Assembly: GCF_003096075.1 (NCBI RefSeq)
Contig: NZ_CP015449.1
Location: 3,465,001 to 3,529,000 of the forward strand
Source of the DNA: Dietzia lutea
GTDB lineage: Bacteria; Actinomycetota; Actinomycetes; Mycobacteriales; Mycobacteriaceae
Direction: 5' to 3'
DNA: 64,000 bases
Shown: positions 8,133-16,509 of the stretch, one piece after another
Numbering within the stretch: position 1 is the first letter of the stretch
Layout of the letters: every line of letters starts with the position of its first letter
Made by a program: the position numbers and the translations under genes
The notes under the pieces: model-generated
What the model saw: the letters and a program-made list of their open reading frames with translations, nothing else
Told to the model about the DNA's origin: nothing
The model's database searches: none

Positions 8133-9073
8133 TCTCCTCCCTGCTCTCCTCCGCCGGCCTCGGGATCGTCGCGCTCGTCGCCGCCGCCGTCATGGCGACC
8201 TATCTGGTGATCTCCCCGGCGCCCGGCCACATCCCGCGCGAGCGCCGCCGGCCCGGCCAGTCCGCCGGCCCCGGCCTGCTGAACCGCGCGGCCGCCGCGC
8301 TGACCGAGGGGATCGACGCCGTCCTGCGCCGCCGCGGGACCCCCGGCGCCGGCGCGCTCGAACAAGCCGGCATCCGCATGCGGCTCCAGGACTACGTCTT
8401 CCTCGTCGTCGTCGCGGCCCTCGTCGCGTTCGCCCTAGGCCTGGTGCTCTCCGGCGTCCTCCTCGGCCTGTTCCTCGTCCTCCTGGTCCCACTTGGGGCC
8501 GTCGGGCTGCTCAAGGTCCTCGCCGCGCGGCGCCGCGCCGCCTTCGCCGACCAACTCGACGACTCTCTGCAGCTCATGTCCAGCAGCCTCCGAGCCGGAC
8601 ACTCCATGCTGCAGGCGCTCGCCTCCGTAGCGCGCGAAGCCGAGGAACCCACCTCCGAAGAGTTCGCGCGCATCATCAACGAGACTCGCGTCGGCCGCGA
8701 CCTCGGCTCCGCGCTCGAGGAGACCGCCACCCGCATGGGCAGCCAGGACTTCGTGTGGGTCACCCAGGCCATCGCCATCAACCGCGAGGTCGGAGGAAAC
8801 CTCGCCGAGGTGCTCGACGCCGTCGGCCACACCATCCGCGAGCGCAACCAGATCCGCCGGCAGGTCAAAGCCCTCGCCGCCGAGGGCAAGCTCTCCGCGT
8901 ACGTGCTCATGGCCCTGCCGTTCGGAATCGGCGGCTTCCTGTTCATCTCCAACCCGTCCTACATCGGTGTGCTCACCGAGAGCATGCTCGGCTGGGGCAT
9001 GATCGGCGCCGGCGTCGTCATGCTCGCAGTGGGTGGCTTCTGGCTGAGCAAGGTCGTGTCCATCAAGTTCTGA
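8129..9073 (+). CDS. tadB: TadB-like type II/IV secretion platform protein (GspF domain)
   Basis: A 314-residue inner-membrane platform protein. It has N-terminal helices (GIVALVAAAVMATYLVI and VFLVVVAALVAFALGLVL), a GspF/T2SSF cytoplasmic domain containing DSLQLMSSSLRAGHSMLQAL, and C-terminal helices. TadB pairs with TadC to couple the TadA ATPase to pilus assembly. The start overlaps tadA by four bases. An 82-base gap precedes tadC, the largest break between the tad assembly genes. Confidence 0.9.
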   Translation: MISSLLSSAGLGIVALVAAAVMATYLVISPAPGHIPRERRRPGQSAGPGLLNRAAAALTEGIDAVLRRRGTPGAGALEQAGIRMRLQDYVFLVVVAALVAFALGLVLSGVLLGLFLVLLVPLGAVGLLKVLAARRRAAFADQLDDSLQLMSSSLRAGHSMLQALASVAREAEEPTSEEFARIINETRVGRDLGSALEETATRMGSQDFVWVTQAIAINREVGGNLAEVLDAVGHTIRERNQIRRQVKALAAEGKLSAYVLMALPFGIGGFLFISNPSYIGVLTESMLGWGMIGAGVVMLAVGGFWLSKVVSIKF

Positions 9074-9155
9074 CCGTCGGCCAACCCCTCCTCGCCGGTG
9101 CCCCAGTTTCCCCTCCCTCTTCCCCTCTCCCGTCTCCGCGAAAGGAGGCCCCACG

Positions 9156-10055
9156 ATGCCGCTGACCGCCGTGTTGGCCGTGTTCGTTCTGTCCACGTCG
9201 ATGTTCCTATTGTCCTGGAGCGTCTTCGCCGGCCGTGACAGCGCCCGCGTGCGCACCGTGGAGAACTTGCAACGCGGACTCACCGCGGGGTACGGGGTCG
9301 CCGCAGGCCCCGTCGACGACGAGGAGCAGGCCAGCAGCCGGATCGTGGACATCGCCCGGCGACTCACCCCACGCGGGACCGTCAAGCGGCTCGAGCGACT
9401 CATCATTCGCGCCGGCCGTCCGCAGGGGTGGACGATCGAGCGACTCATCGTGGTCAAGCTCGGCCTGCCGCTCGTCGTGGTGATGCTGGGCCTGCTGATG
9501 GTGAGCTCGCGGCCCGAGCCGCTGCTGCTCCTGCTGGTCCTCGGTACCGCCGTGGTCTGCTACTTCCTGCCCGAGCTGCTGCTCACCAGTCGCAGCCAGG
9601 AGCGCAACGACGAGATCCAGCTGGAACTCGCCGATACTCTCGACCAGATGACCATCGCCGTGGAGGCCGGGCTCGGCTTTGACTCCGCCATGGCTCGCGC
9701 CGGACGCAACGGCACCGGCCCACTCGCGCAGGAGCTCATCCGCACCTTGCAGGAGATCCAGGTGGGTCAGCTGCGCCGCACCGCCTACGAGAACCTCGCC
9801 CAGCGCACCGATGTGCCCGACCTGCGGCGCTTCGTCCGAGCGATCATCCAGGCGGACGCCTACGGCATCTCCGTCGCGGACGTCCTGCGCACTCAAGCCG
9901 CCGAGATGCGACTCAAGCGCAGGCAGCGGGCGGAGGAGAAGGCCCAGCAGGTGCCGGTCAAGGTGATCTTCCCCCTCCTGGTGTGCATCCTGCCCGTACT
10001 GTTCATCGTGCTGCTCGGTCCGACCGTCATCAACATGATGGAGGCGTTCTCCTGA
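9156..10055 (+). CDS. tadC: TadC-like secretion platform protein (GspF domain)
   Basis: The 299-residue protein is the second GspF-family membrane component. It has an N-terminal helix, a central pair of helices, the domain motif LADTLDQMTIAVEAGLGFDS and terminal helices VIFPLLVCILPVLFIVLL. It begins after AAAGGAGG. It resembles TadB in fold but is clearly a separate paralogue, as in other Tad loci. The prepilin peptidase gene follows one base after its stop codon. Confidence 0.9.
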   Translation: MPLTAVLAVFVLSTSMFLLSWSVFAGRDSARVRTVENLQRGLTAGYGVAAGPVDDEEQASSRIVDIARRLTPRGTVKRLERLIIRAGRPQGWTIERLIVVKLGLPLVVVMLGLLMVSSRPEPLLLLLVLGTAVVCYFLPELLLTSRSQERNDEIQLELADTLDQMTIAVEAGLGFDSAMARAGRNGTGPLAQELIRTLQEIQVGQLRRTAYENLAQRTDVPDLRRFVRAIIQADAYGISVADVLRTQAAEMRLKRRQRAEEKAQQVPVKVIFPLLVCILPVLFIVLLGPTVINMMEAFS

Positions 10056-10056
10056 C

Positions 10057-10713
10057 GTGACCACTCCCGTCACCGCCCTGATCTGCGCCCTCCTCTGCGG
10101 TGGTGCCGCCGCCGCGCTCACCCGGTGGATGCGCCGGCTCGCCGAGTCGGATTCGCGGTGGCTGCGCAGCGGACTGCACGTGGCGCTCGCCGCGGCCGGG
10201 GGCGCCGGTGCCGCGGCGCTCGCGACGAACTGGGCCGAGCTGGTGGCATTCGCCGCGCTTGCGGTGGCGTGCGGCCTGCTCATCGCGATCGACCTGGCGG
10301 TGTTCCGGCTACCCGACGCGATCGTCGGCCCGCTCTATCCCGCCCTGTTCGCCGGGCTCGCGGTGTCCGCCTGGCTCACCGACGACTGGGCAGGACTCGG
10401 ACGGGCCGCCGCCGCGGCCGTCGCGCTGCTCGGCTTCTACTTCGTCCTCGCGCTGATCAACCCGTCCGGCCTCGGGTTGGGTGACGTCAAGCTGTCGGGC
10501 GCGCTCGGGGCGCTCCTCGGCTGGCTCGGCTGGCCCGCCGTCCTCGCCGGCACCCTCGCCGCGTTCGCGCTCAATGCCGTCGTCGCGCTCGTGCTCCTCG
10601 CGTCCCGACGGGTCACCGCCAAGAGCGGGATCGCGTTCGGCCCAGCGATGATCCTCGGCGCGGTACTCGGCGCCGCCTACTGGGTGGCGCGCTCAGCAGC
10701 CTTCGCCGGTTAG
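10057..10713 (+). CDS. tadV: TadV/CpaA-like prepilin peptidase (A24 family)
   Basis: A 218-residue polytopic membrane protein with the two aspartates expected of A24 aspartyl prepilin peptidases: AIDLAVFRLPD near residue 77 and the GLGLGDVKLSG motif near residue 146. It should cut the Flp and TadE leaders at their G-A sites. It starts with GTG directly after the tadC stop. Its 3' end overlaps the convergent TspO-like gene by four bases. No secretin, TadD or pilotin gene is present, as expected for a monoderm Tad system. Confidence 0.88.
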   Translation: MTTPVTALICALLCGGAAAALTRWMRRLAESDSRWLRSGLHVALAAAGGAGAAALATNWAELVAFAALAVACGLLIAIDLAVFRLPDAIVGPLYPALFAGLAVSAWLTDDWAGLGRAAAAAVALLGFYFVLALINPSGLGLGDVKLSGALGALLGWLGWPAVLAGTLAAFALNAVVALVLLASRRVTAKSGIAFGPAMILGAVLGAAYWVARSAAFAG

Positions 10714-11618
10714 ACGGGCTGGCGCGCCCCGCGGTCGGCGGCACCGCGGCCGCGCTCGCGCCGCAGCGTCGACAGCCGTCGGCCTAGCGCCACGACCACC
10801 ACGACCACCGAGGCGATCGCCGCGGTCCACACCAGGGCGGCCGACTCGTGTTCGCCCGAGGTGCGGCCGTACGCGACCCACGCGAGGCCCCATGCGGTGG
10901 CCAGCGCCGGCGGGATCCGCCCGCCGCTGATGAGCGCGGTGGCCACGCCGACCGCCGCGGCCACCACGATGCCGACGATGCCGAACGGCACCTCGACCAC
11001 CACGTCGACGCCCGCGCTCGCGAGCCACGCGTAGGTGTTGGCGAAGAACGCCACGGACACCCAGCCCAGGTACAGCCCGAAGGTGCCGTCGGTGACCACG
11101 GACTCGACCACCCCGCCGATCCGCGGCGCGCCGAGGATGTACAGGATGCGCACGAGCACGGCCAGCAGCAGCACGATCACGATGACCGAACCCAGGATCA
11201 GTTCCAGCTGGACCGCCCAGATCCACGCCGCGTTGAGCAGCACCGATGCCAGCGCCCACGGCCGCAGCGCCGCCTGCCGGGCCGACCGACGGGCGGTCGG
11301 GGTGAGCTGCCACAGGGCGTACGCGGCGAGGCCGATGTAGATGACGCTCCAGATGCTGAACGCCGACCCGGCGGGGGCGACCGGCGTGGCGTCGGCGGAC
11401 AGGACTCCGCCGGCGGCCTCGGCGATAGGGGTGCCACCCATCGCGCCACTGCCGAAGAACGCGGCCACGATCGCCGCGGCGGTGCCCAGCACGGTGATGA
11501 CCGGCAGTGCCCAGCCGGTCGGCGTCGCGAGGGTGCCCGGGCCGGCGACGTCGGCGGGCCCGCCTGGTTCTCCGAGGTCACCGGGGCGCCCGGAGGATGT
11601 ATCGGCCGCGGGATTCAT
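10710..11618 (-). CDS. TspO/MBR-family-like tryptophan-rich sensory protein
   Basis: This 302-residue membrane protein has TspO-like features: FSIWSVIYIGLAAYALWQL and WALASVLLNAAWIWAVQLEL match the W-rich helices of TspO/MBR proteins, which bind tetrapyrroles or sterols. The usual family length is about 160 residues; here a Pro/Gly-rich N-terminal tail of 40 residues and extra C-terminal helices are added. The ATG at 11618 has GAGG six bases upstream; ATG at 11630 is possible. It lies downstream of the DoxX gene and the copper operon, but a functional link to copper is unproven. Confidence 0.65.
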   Translation of the reverse strand: MNPAADTSSGRPGDLGEPGGPADVAGPGTLATPTGWALPVITVLGTAAAIVAAFFGSGAMGGTPIAEAAGGVLSADATPVAPAGSAFSIWSVIYIGLAAYALWQLTPTARRSARQAALRPWALASVLLNAAWIWAVQLELILGSVIVIVLLLAVLVRILYILGAPRIGGVVESVVTDGTFGLYLGWVSVAFFANTYAWLASAGVDVVVEVPFGIVGIVVAAAVGVATALISGGRIPPALATAWGLAWVAYGRTSGEHESAALVWTAAIASVVVVVVALGRRLSTLRRERGRGAADRGARQPV

Positions 11619-11726
11619 GTGAGACCTCATAACTCCACCCAACCACGCGGGGGCCGATGTCGCAGCCGGAGTCCGGCCCCGGAGACGACTGCCAGCGTCC
11701 GACGGGAGGTGCCGTCCGACGGGCGG

Positions 11727-12806
11727 TCAGCGGTTGACCGGAGTGGTCGGCGCCCAGCTGAAGCCGCGATCGAACAGGTACCGCGACTCCGGGTCCTCCG
11801 CGAGGATGACGTCCACCCCTTCCCCGGACAGTGCGACCCCCGCCGGGACCGGCGCCCATGTCAAGACCACGGTGCGTTCGTACTCGCGCACCAATGGACG
11901 GTCTCCCTCCCGTGCCGGGTAGAGATCGATCAGCACCCGGTCTCCGTCCACGGAGTAGCGGCCCTCGTAGAACTCCCCGTTCGCCAGCCTCAGGGCGAAC
12001 CGCGCGTGCTCGACCCCGTGCTGGCCGAACGCCACCTGCTGCCAGCGCGCGTCCTCGACGAGCTGGTCAGCGGGCGGAGCGGTGTCCTCGACGACCCGGT
12101 ACACACCCGGTAGCCCCGGTGACATCGGCGCCGCCACGCCGGCGCCACCAGTCATCGTCGCGAACACCGTTCCCGAGACGCCCAGCACCGCGACCGCCGT
12201 CAGTGGCCCCGCCCACCGGGCGACTCGCTGCAACCGTGTCCAGGGCACGGGGCGGGGGAGCATCGGCGCGGGCACCGGTCGACCGGTGAGGATCCTGCCC
12301 AGGTGCGCGAACCACGGGGCCGCGACCACCAGACCCGCCAGCGTCATGACCAGAGTGAGCTGCTTGACCGGAACGTCGAAGGTCATGTTGAGCAAGAAGA
12401 CCACGGCCATCACCGCGGCTGCCACGAGCCCACCCAGCCACGCCGTCCGCCGGAACAGAAGAAGCGCCGCAGCCACCACCTCGGCCACTCCCGCCAGGAT
12501 CTGCACGATCGGCGAGAAGGCCATGAACCGCCAGAGCAGGCCCATCGGGCTCATCTCACCGAATGTCGTCAGGGAGTCGCCGTAGTCGGCCACGCCCATC
12601 TGCATGAGGAACACCTTGGACCAGCCGTAAATCAGCAACGTGCAGGCCAACCAGAGGCGCAGCACCCAGTGGGCGATCCAGCCTGCAGTCACCCACCGGC
12701 GCCGGGCTCGGCCGGAGTCGGTGGGCCCGACGTCAGTGGATGTCGGGGGTGTGGGCGCGAGGGTGTCGCGCGGAACGGCCACGGAGAGATCGGCGTCCTG
12801 ATTCAT
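11727..12806 (-). CDS. DoxX-family membrane protein with extra C-terminal domain
   Basis: The 359-residue product has four N-terminal helices typical of DoxX/DoxD-like proteins: HWVLRLWLACTLLIYGWSK, IVQILAGVAEVVAAALLLF, LVAAAVMAVVFLLNMTFDV and LTLVMTLAGLVVAAPW. A further helix is followed by a soluble region of about 130 residues rich in Arg/Asp/Tyr that I do not recognise. DoxX proteins are often tied to respiratory or thiol-redox partners. It lies 85 bases downstream of copA on the same strand and could be the tail of that operon. Function unknown. Confidence 0.7.
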   Translation of the reverse strand: MNQDADLSVAVPRDTLAPTPPTSTDVGPTDSGRARRRWVTAGWIAHWVLRLWLACTLLIYGWSKVFLMQMGVADYGDSLTTFGEMSPMGLLWRFMAFSPIVQILAGVAEVVAAALLLFRRTAWLGGLVAAAVMAVVFLLNMTFDVPVKQLTLVMTLAGLVVAAPWFAHLGRILTGRPVPAPMLPRPVPWTRLQRVARWAGPLTAVAVLGVSGTVFATMTGGAGVAAPMSPGLPGVYRVVEDTAPPADQLVEDARWQQVAFGQHGVEHARFALRLANGEFYEGRYSVDGDRVLIDLYPAREGDRPLVREYERTVVLTWAPVPAGVALSGEGVDVILAEDPESRYLFDRGFSWAPTTPVNR

Positions 12807-12891
12807 GACCTCGATAGTAGGAACCCTGAGTGCCCCTGACGGGGGACTCAGGGTCCGGTTCAGGGCGCACGCCGGTACGCCCGCCCCTCGG

Positions 12892-15342
12892 TCAGACGTC
12901 GGCGCGGAACCTCCGCAGTCGCAGGCTGTTGGCCACCACGAACACCGACGAGAACGCCATCGCCGCCCCCGCGATCATCGGGTTGAGCAGCCCGGCCGCG
13001 GCCAGCGGCAGCGCCGCGACGTTGTAGGCGAACGCCCAGAACAGGTTGCCCCGGATCGTGCCCAGCGTGCGCCGCGACAGGCGGATCGCGTCGGCCGCCG
13101 AGCGCAGGTCGCCGCGGACCAGGGTGAGGTCGGAGGCCTCGATCGCCGCGTCCGTGCCGGTGCCGATCGCCAGACCCAGGTCGGCGGTGGCGAGAGCGGC
13201 CGCGTCGTTGACGCCGTCGCCCACCATCGCGACGACCCGGCCCTCGGACTGCAGGCGGCGGACCACCTCGACCTTGTCAGCGGGCATCACCTCGGCAATC
13301 ACTGTCTCCGGGCCGGGATCGATCCCGACCTCGGCGGCCACCGAGGCGGCCACGGCGGCGTTGTCGCCCGTGAGCAGGACGGGCGTGAGCCCGAACTCAC
13401 GGAAGCGACCGATGGCCTCGGCCGAGGTGTCCTTGATCTGATCGGCCACCACGAGAACCCCGCGGGCTTTCCCGCCCCAGCCCGCTGCGACCGCCGTGCG
13501 GCCGGCCTGCGCGGCCTCGGTGAAGGCCGCCTCCAGCTCCTGCGGCAGCGGCATGCCCCGCTCTGCCAGTAGGGCGGGCCGGCCGACGACGACCACCTCG
13601 TCGTCGTCGACACCCTCCACGGCGTCCGCGCCGACCGCACGGCGGACACCGGCGCCGCCACCCACCCGGCCCGATACGCCCAGGCCCTCGTGGTTCCGGA
13701 AGCCCTCGACGGCCGGCAGCGCGCCGACCTCCTCGCGCGCACCCGCGGCGATCGCGCGGGCGATGGGGTGTTCGGAGGCGTCCTCGACGGCGCCGGCGCG
13801 GCGCAGAACCTCGGCGCGGTCCTCGCCGCGCGCGACAGTTGTAGTGACCAGCGCGTGGCGGCCGGTGGTGACGGTGCCGGTCTTGTCCAGGACGATGGTG
13901 TCGACGGCGCGCGTGGACTCCAGCACCTCGGGACCCTTGATGAGGATGCCCAGCTGGGCGCCGCGCCCGGTGCCCACCATGAGCGCCATGGGCGTGGCCA
14001 GGCCGAGCGCGCACGGGCAGGCGATGATGAGCACTGCCACGGCGGCCGTGAACGCCATCGACGCGCCACCCCCGGTGACCAGCCAGTACAGATGCGTCGC
14101 CACCGCCAGCACCAGCACGACAGGCACGAACACGCCGGAGATGCGGTCGGCCAGACGCTGCGCGGCGGCCTTGCCCGACTGGGCGTCCTCGACCATTTGC
14201 GCCATCTGCGCGAGCTGCGTGTCCGCGCCGACGCGGGTCGCGCGCACGACGAGGCGGCCGCTCGCGTTGACGGTGCCGCCCACCACCGCGTCACCCGGGC
14301 CGACCTCGGCGGGCACGGACTCGCCGGTGACCATGGAGGTGTCGACCGCGGAGGCGCCGTCGACGATCTCGCCGTCCGTGGCGATCTTCTCGCCCGGACG
14401 CACGACGAACTCCTCGCCGACCTGCAGCGCGTCCACCGGGATGCGTGTCTCCACGCCGCCGCGGAGGACGGCCACGTCCTTGGCGCCCAACTCGAGCAGC
14501 GAGCGCAGGGCGGCGCCGGCCGAGCGCTTAGAGCGGGCCTCGAAGTAGCGGCCGAGCAGGATGAACGTGGTGACGCCCGCCGCGGCCTCGAGGTAGATGT
14601 CGCCCGCGCCGTCGCTGGGCGAGAGGCTGAACTCGAACCCGTGCGTCATGCCGGGCATACCGGCGTGGCCGAAGAACAGCGCGTACAGCGACCACGCCAG
14701 CGCCGCGGACGTGCCGAGCGAGACGAGCGTGTCCATGGTGAACGCGCCGTGGCGCAGGTTGATCGCCGCCGCGCGGTGGAACGGCCACGCGCCCCACACC
14801 ACGACCGGCGCGGCGAGCGTGAGCGAGAGCCACTGCCAGTTGGTGAACTGCAGCGCCGGGATCATGGCCATCGCGATGACGGGGATCGACAGGATGGCTG
14901 AGATGAGGACGCGGCGGCGCAGGTCGTCGACCCGATCGGGGCCGGCGGCGTCGTCGGTCTGGTTGTGCGCGCTGCCGACCGTACGGCCGGCGTCGGCGGC
15001 GGCGCTGTCCGTGTCGGACGCGTCGCCGGTGGCGGCGTCGCCCGTGGCGGGCTGACGAGTCCGGGGCTTCGGCAACCTCGCGTGGTATCCCGCCTGCTCG
15101 ACGGTGTCCAGCAGGAGCTGCGGCTGCAGGCCCTCCGGGATCCGGACGCGCGCCTTCTCGGTGGCGTAGTTGACCTCGGCGGTGACGTCGTCGAGCTTGT
15201 TGAGCTTGCGCTCGATCCGGTTCGCGCACGACGCGCAGGTCATGCCCTCGATCTGCAGCTCAACGAACGTCGTGGGGGGCGCCGCGCCGGTGGCGCGCGC
15301 CGAATCGGCGGCGGAGGTCCGGGTGGAGTCACTCGTGGTCAT
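12892..15342 (-). CDS. copA: Copper-exporting P1B-type ATPase
   Basis: An 816-residue heavy-metal ATPase. An N-terminal HMA domain carries [13 protein letters not shown] (Cu(I)-binding CxxC, about residue 35). The ion-path motif is [13 protein letters not shown], the phosphorylation site DKTGTVTTG, the conserved SEHPIARAI is present, and the hinge [12 protein letters not shown] completes the catalytic core. The CPC motif and neighbouring CopZ and CsoR support export of Cu(I) from the cytoplasm. It starts six bases after copZ in a csoR-copZ-copA operon. A His-containing linker follows the HMA domain. Confidence 0.93.
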   Translation of the reverse strand: MTTSDSTRTSAADSARATGAAPPTTFVELQIEGMTCASCANRIERKLNKLDDVTAEVNYATEKARVRIPEGLQPQLLLDTVEQAGYHARLPKPRTRQPATGDAATGDASDTDSAAADAGRTVGSAHNQTDDAAGPDRVDDLRRRVLISAILSIPVIAMAMIPALQFTNWQWLSLTLAAPVVVWGAWPFHRAAAINLRHGAFTMDTLVSLGTSAALAWSLYALFFGHAGMPGMTHGFEFSLSPSDGAGDIYLEAAAGVTTFILLGRYFEARSKRSAGAALRSLLELGAKDVAVLRGGVETRIPVDALQVGEEFVVRPGEKIATDGEIVDGASAVDTSMVTGESVPAEVGPGDAVVGGTVNASGRLVVRATRVGADTQLAQMAQMVEDAQSGKAAAQRLADRISGVFVPVVLVLAVATHLYWLVTGGGASMAFTAAVAVLIIACPCALGLATPMALMVGTGRGAQLGILIKGPEVLESTRAVDTIVLDKTGTVTTGRHALVTTTVARGEDRAEVLRRAGAVEDASEHPIARAIAAGAREEVGALPAVEGFRNHEGLGVSGRVGGGAGVRRAVGADAVEGVDDDEVVVVGRPALLAERGMPLPQELEAAFTEAAQAGRTAVAAGWGGKARGVLVVADQIKDTSAEAIGRFREFGLTPVLLTGDNAAVAASVAAEVGIDPGPETVIAEVMPADKVEVVRRLQSEGRVVAMVGDGVNDAAALATADLGLAIGTGTDAAIEASDLTLVRGDLRSAADAIRLSRRTLGTIRGNLFWAFAYNVAALPLAAAGLLNPMIAGAAMAFSSVFVVANSLRLRRFRADV

Positions 15343-15347
15343 GGCGG

Positions 15348-15554
15348 TCAGGCCTCCGTGAGTGTGTACCCGGCCTCGTCCACGGCGGCGCGGACCGCCG
15401 CGGGATCGACCGGGTCGGAGGAGACGACGACGAGGCGGCCGGACTCCAGATCGACCTCGACCTCCGTGACGCCGGGAATCTCGGAGACCTCCTCCTTCAC
15501 GGACGCGACGCAGTGGCCGCAGGTCATGCCGGAGACGGTGTAGGTGGCGGACAT
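15348..15554 (-). CDS. copZ: CopZ-like copper chaperone (HMA domain)
   Basis: A 68-residue single-domain heavy-metal-associated protein. The Cu(I) site is [11 protein letters not shown], and the fold ends with [11 protein letters not shown], typical for CopZ. It would carry Cu(I) to CopA, whose gene begins six bases after its stop, and to the CsoR sensor encoded just upstream. The ATG is preceded by AAAGAAGGAAC. Length and motif match the family exactly. Confidence 0.92.
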   Translation of the reverse strand: MSATYTVSGMTCGHCVASVKEEVSEIPGVTEVEVDLESGRLVVVSSDPVDPAAVRAAVDEAGYTLTEA

Positions 15555-15621
15555 GGTGTTCCTTCTTTCAGTCGGCTGTGTGGGGCGTGATGCTCGGACC
15601 TGGTTCAGTTCCGGGCGCGGC

Positions 15622-15909
15622 TCACGATCGGACCAGGCGGGCGATGGCGGCGTTCGCCTCGGCGAGTTTTGCCTCGGCCTCGGGGCCGCCGTGCTCGATG
15701 GCGCCGGCGACGCAGTGGCCGAGGTGCTCCTCCAGCAGGCCCAGCGAGACGGACTGCAGCGCCCGGGTCATGGCGGAGATCTGCGTGAGGATGTCGATGC
15801 AGTACTTGTCCTCCTCGACCATCCGCTGCAACCCGCGGGCCTGCCCCTCGATGCGACGCAGCCGCTTGAGGAGGTCGTCCTTGTGGGGGGTGTATCCGTG
15901 CTCGGTCAT
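15622..15909 (-). CDS. csoR: CsoR-family copper-sensing repressor
   Basis: The 95-residue protein belongs to the CsoR/RcnR family: RLRRIEGQARGLQRMVEEDKYC and later LGLLEEHLGHC contain the C-H-C Cu(I) ligand set (Cys in YCIDI, His and Cys in EHLGHC). Copper binding should release it from its operator and derepress csoR-copZ-copA. A candidate operator lies immediately upstream at 15921-15935. The C-terminal tail is short, as in actinobacterial members. Confidence 0.92.
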   Translation of the reverse strand: MTEHGYTPHKDDLLKRLRRIEGQARGLQRMVEEDKYCIDILTQISAMTRALQSVSLGLLEEHLGHCVAGAIEHGGPEAEAKLAEANAAIARLVRS

Positions 15910-15920
15910 GGCTCATACGG

Positions 15921-15935
15921 TACCCCCCTAGGGTA
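15921..15935. promoter_or_regulatory. Candidate CsoR operator
   Basis: TACCC (15921-15925) and GGGTA (15931-15935) form an inverted repeat around CCCTA, with a perfect CCCTAGGG palindrome inside. G/C-rich inverted repeats of this type are CsoR targets. It ends 11 bases upstream of the csoR start codon, so bound repressor would block transcription start. Confidence 0.6.
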
Positions 15936-16053
15936 TGCCTTGCAAGGGTGGCGATCTGCTCGCCGCTACCGGTGTCGTTTCGCGGCGGTTCTTTCTATGG
16001 TCGAGACCACACCTGCTTCTCGTTGTCGACCAGTCGAGAAAGGAACGGCAGTC

Positions 16054-16500
16054 ATGACCGCACAACCCGAAAACGTTGCCCGCCCCCGCCTTCCGGTGCA
16101 GCTCGCCTCCCTCGTCGTGGGCGTGGTGTTCCTGCTCGTGGGGATCGCGGGATTCATCCCGGGCATCACCACCGACTACGACTCGATGCAGTTCATCGGC
16201 CACGAATCCACGGCCATGCTGCTCGGCGTGTTCCAGGTGTCGATCCTCCACAACGTCGTCCACCTGGTGTTCGGCGTGCTCGGCATCCTCATGTCCCGCA
16301 CCCCGGCTCAAGCCCGCCTGTTTCTGCTCGTCGGCGGCATCGTCTACCTCGTCCTGTGGATCTACGGAATGCTCGTCGGCCACGACTCGGCGGCGAACTT
16401 CGTGCCGCTCAACACGGCCGACAACTGGCTGCACCTGGGCCTGGGCATCGGCATGGTCGCTCTGTCCTTCCTCCACCGCGGTCGTCCGGCCGACACCTGA
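16054..16500 (+). CDS. DUF4383-domain membrane protein
   Basis: A 148-residue protein with four predicted helices: LASLVVGVVFLLVGIAGFI, VVHLVFGVLGILM, LFLLVGGIVYLVLWIYGML and WLHLGLGIGMVALSFL. HNVVHLVFG and NWLHLGLGI are the characteristic repeated His motifs of DUF4383. The function of the family is unknown. The ATG at 16054 follows AAAGGAAC. It is divergent from csoR and ends nine bases before the molybdopterin oxidoreductase gene, so it may be the first gene of that transcript. Confidence 0.82.
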   Translation: MTAQPENVARPRLPVQLASLVVGVVFLLVGIAGFIPGITTDYDSMQFIGHESTAMLLGVFQVSILHNVVHLVFGVLGILMSRTPAQARLFLLVGGIVYLVLWIYGMLVGHDSAANFVPLNTADNWLHLGLGIGMVALSFLHRGRPADT

Positions 16501-16509
16501 GCACTCGTC

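Noticed and set aside
12805-14901. Long plus-strand frames opposite copA
   Set aside because: The minus strand encodes a full copper ATPase with all motifs; the plus-strand frames match no family.
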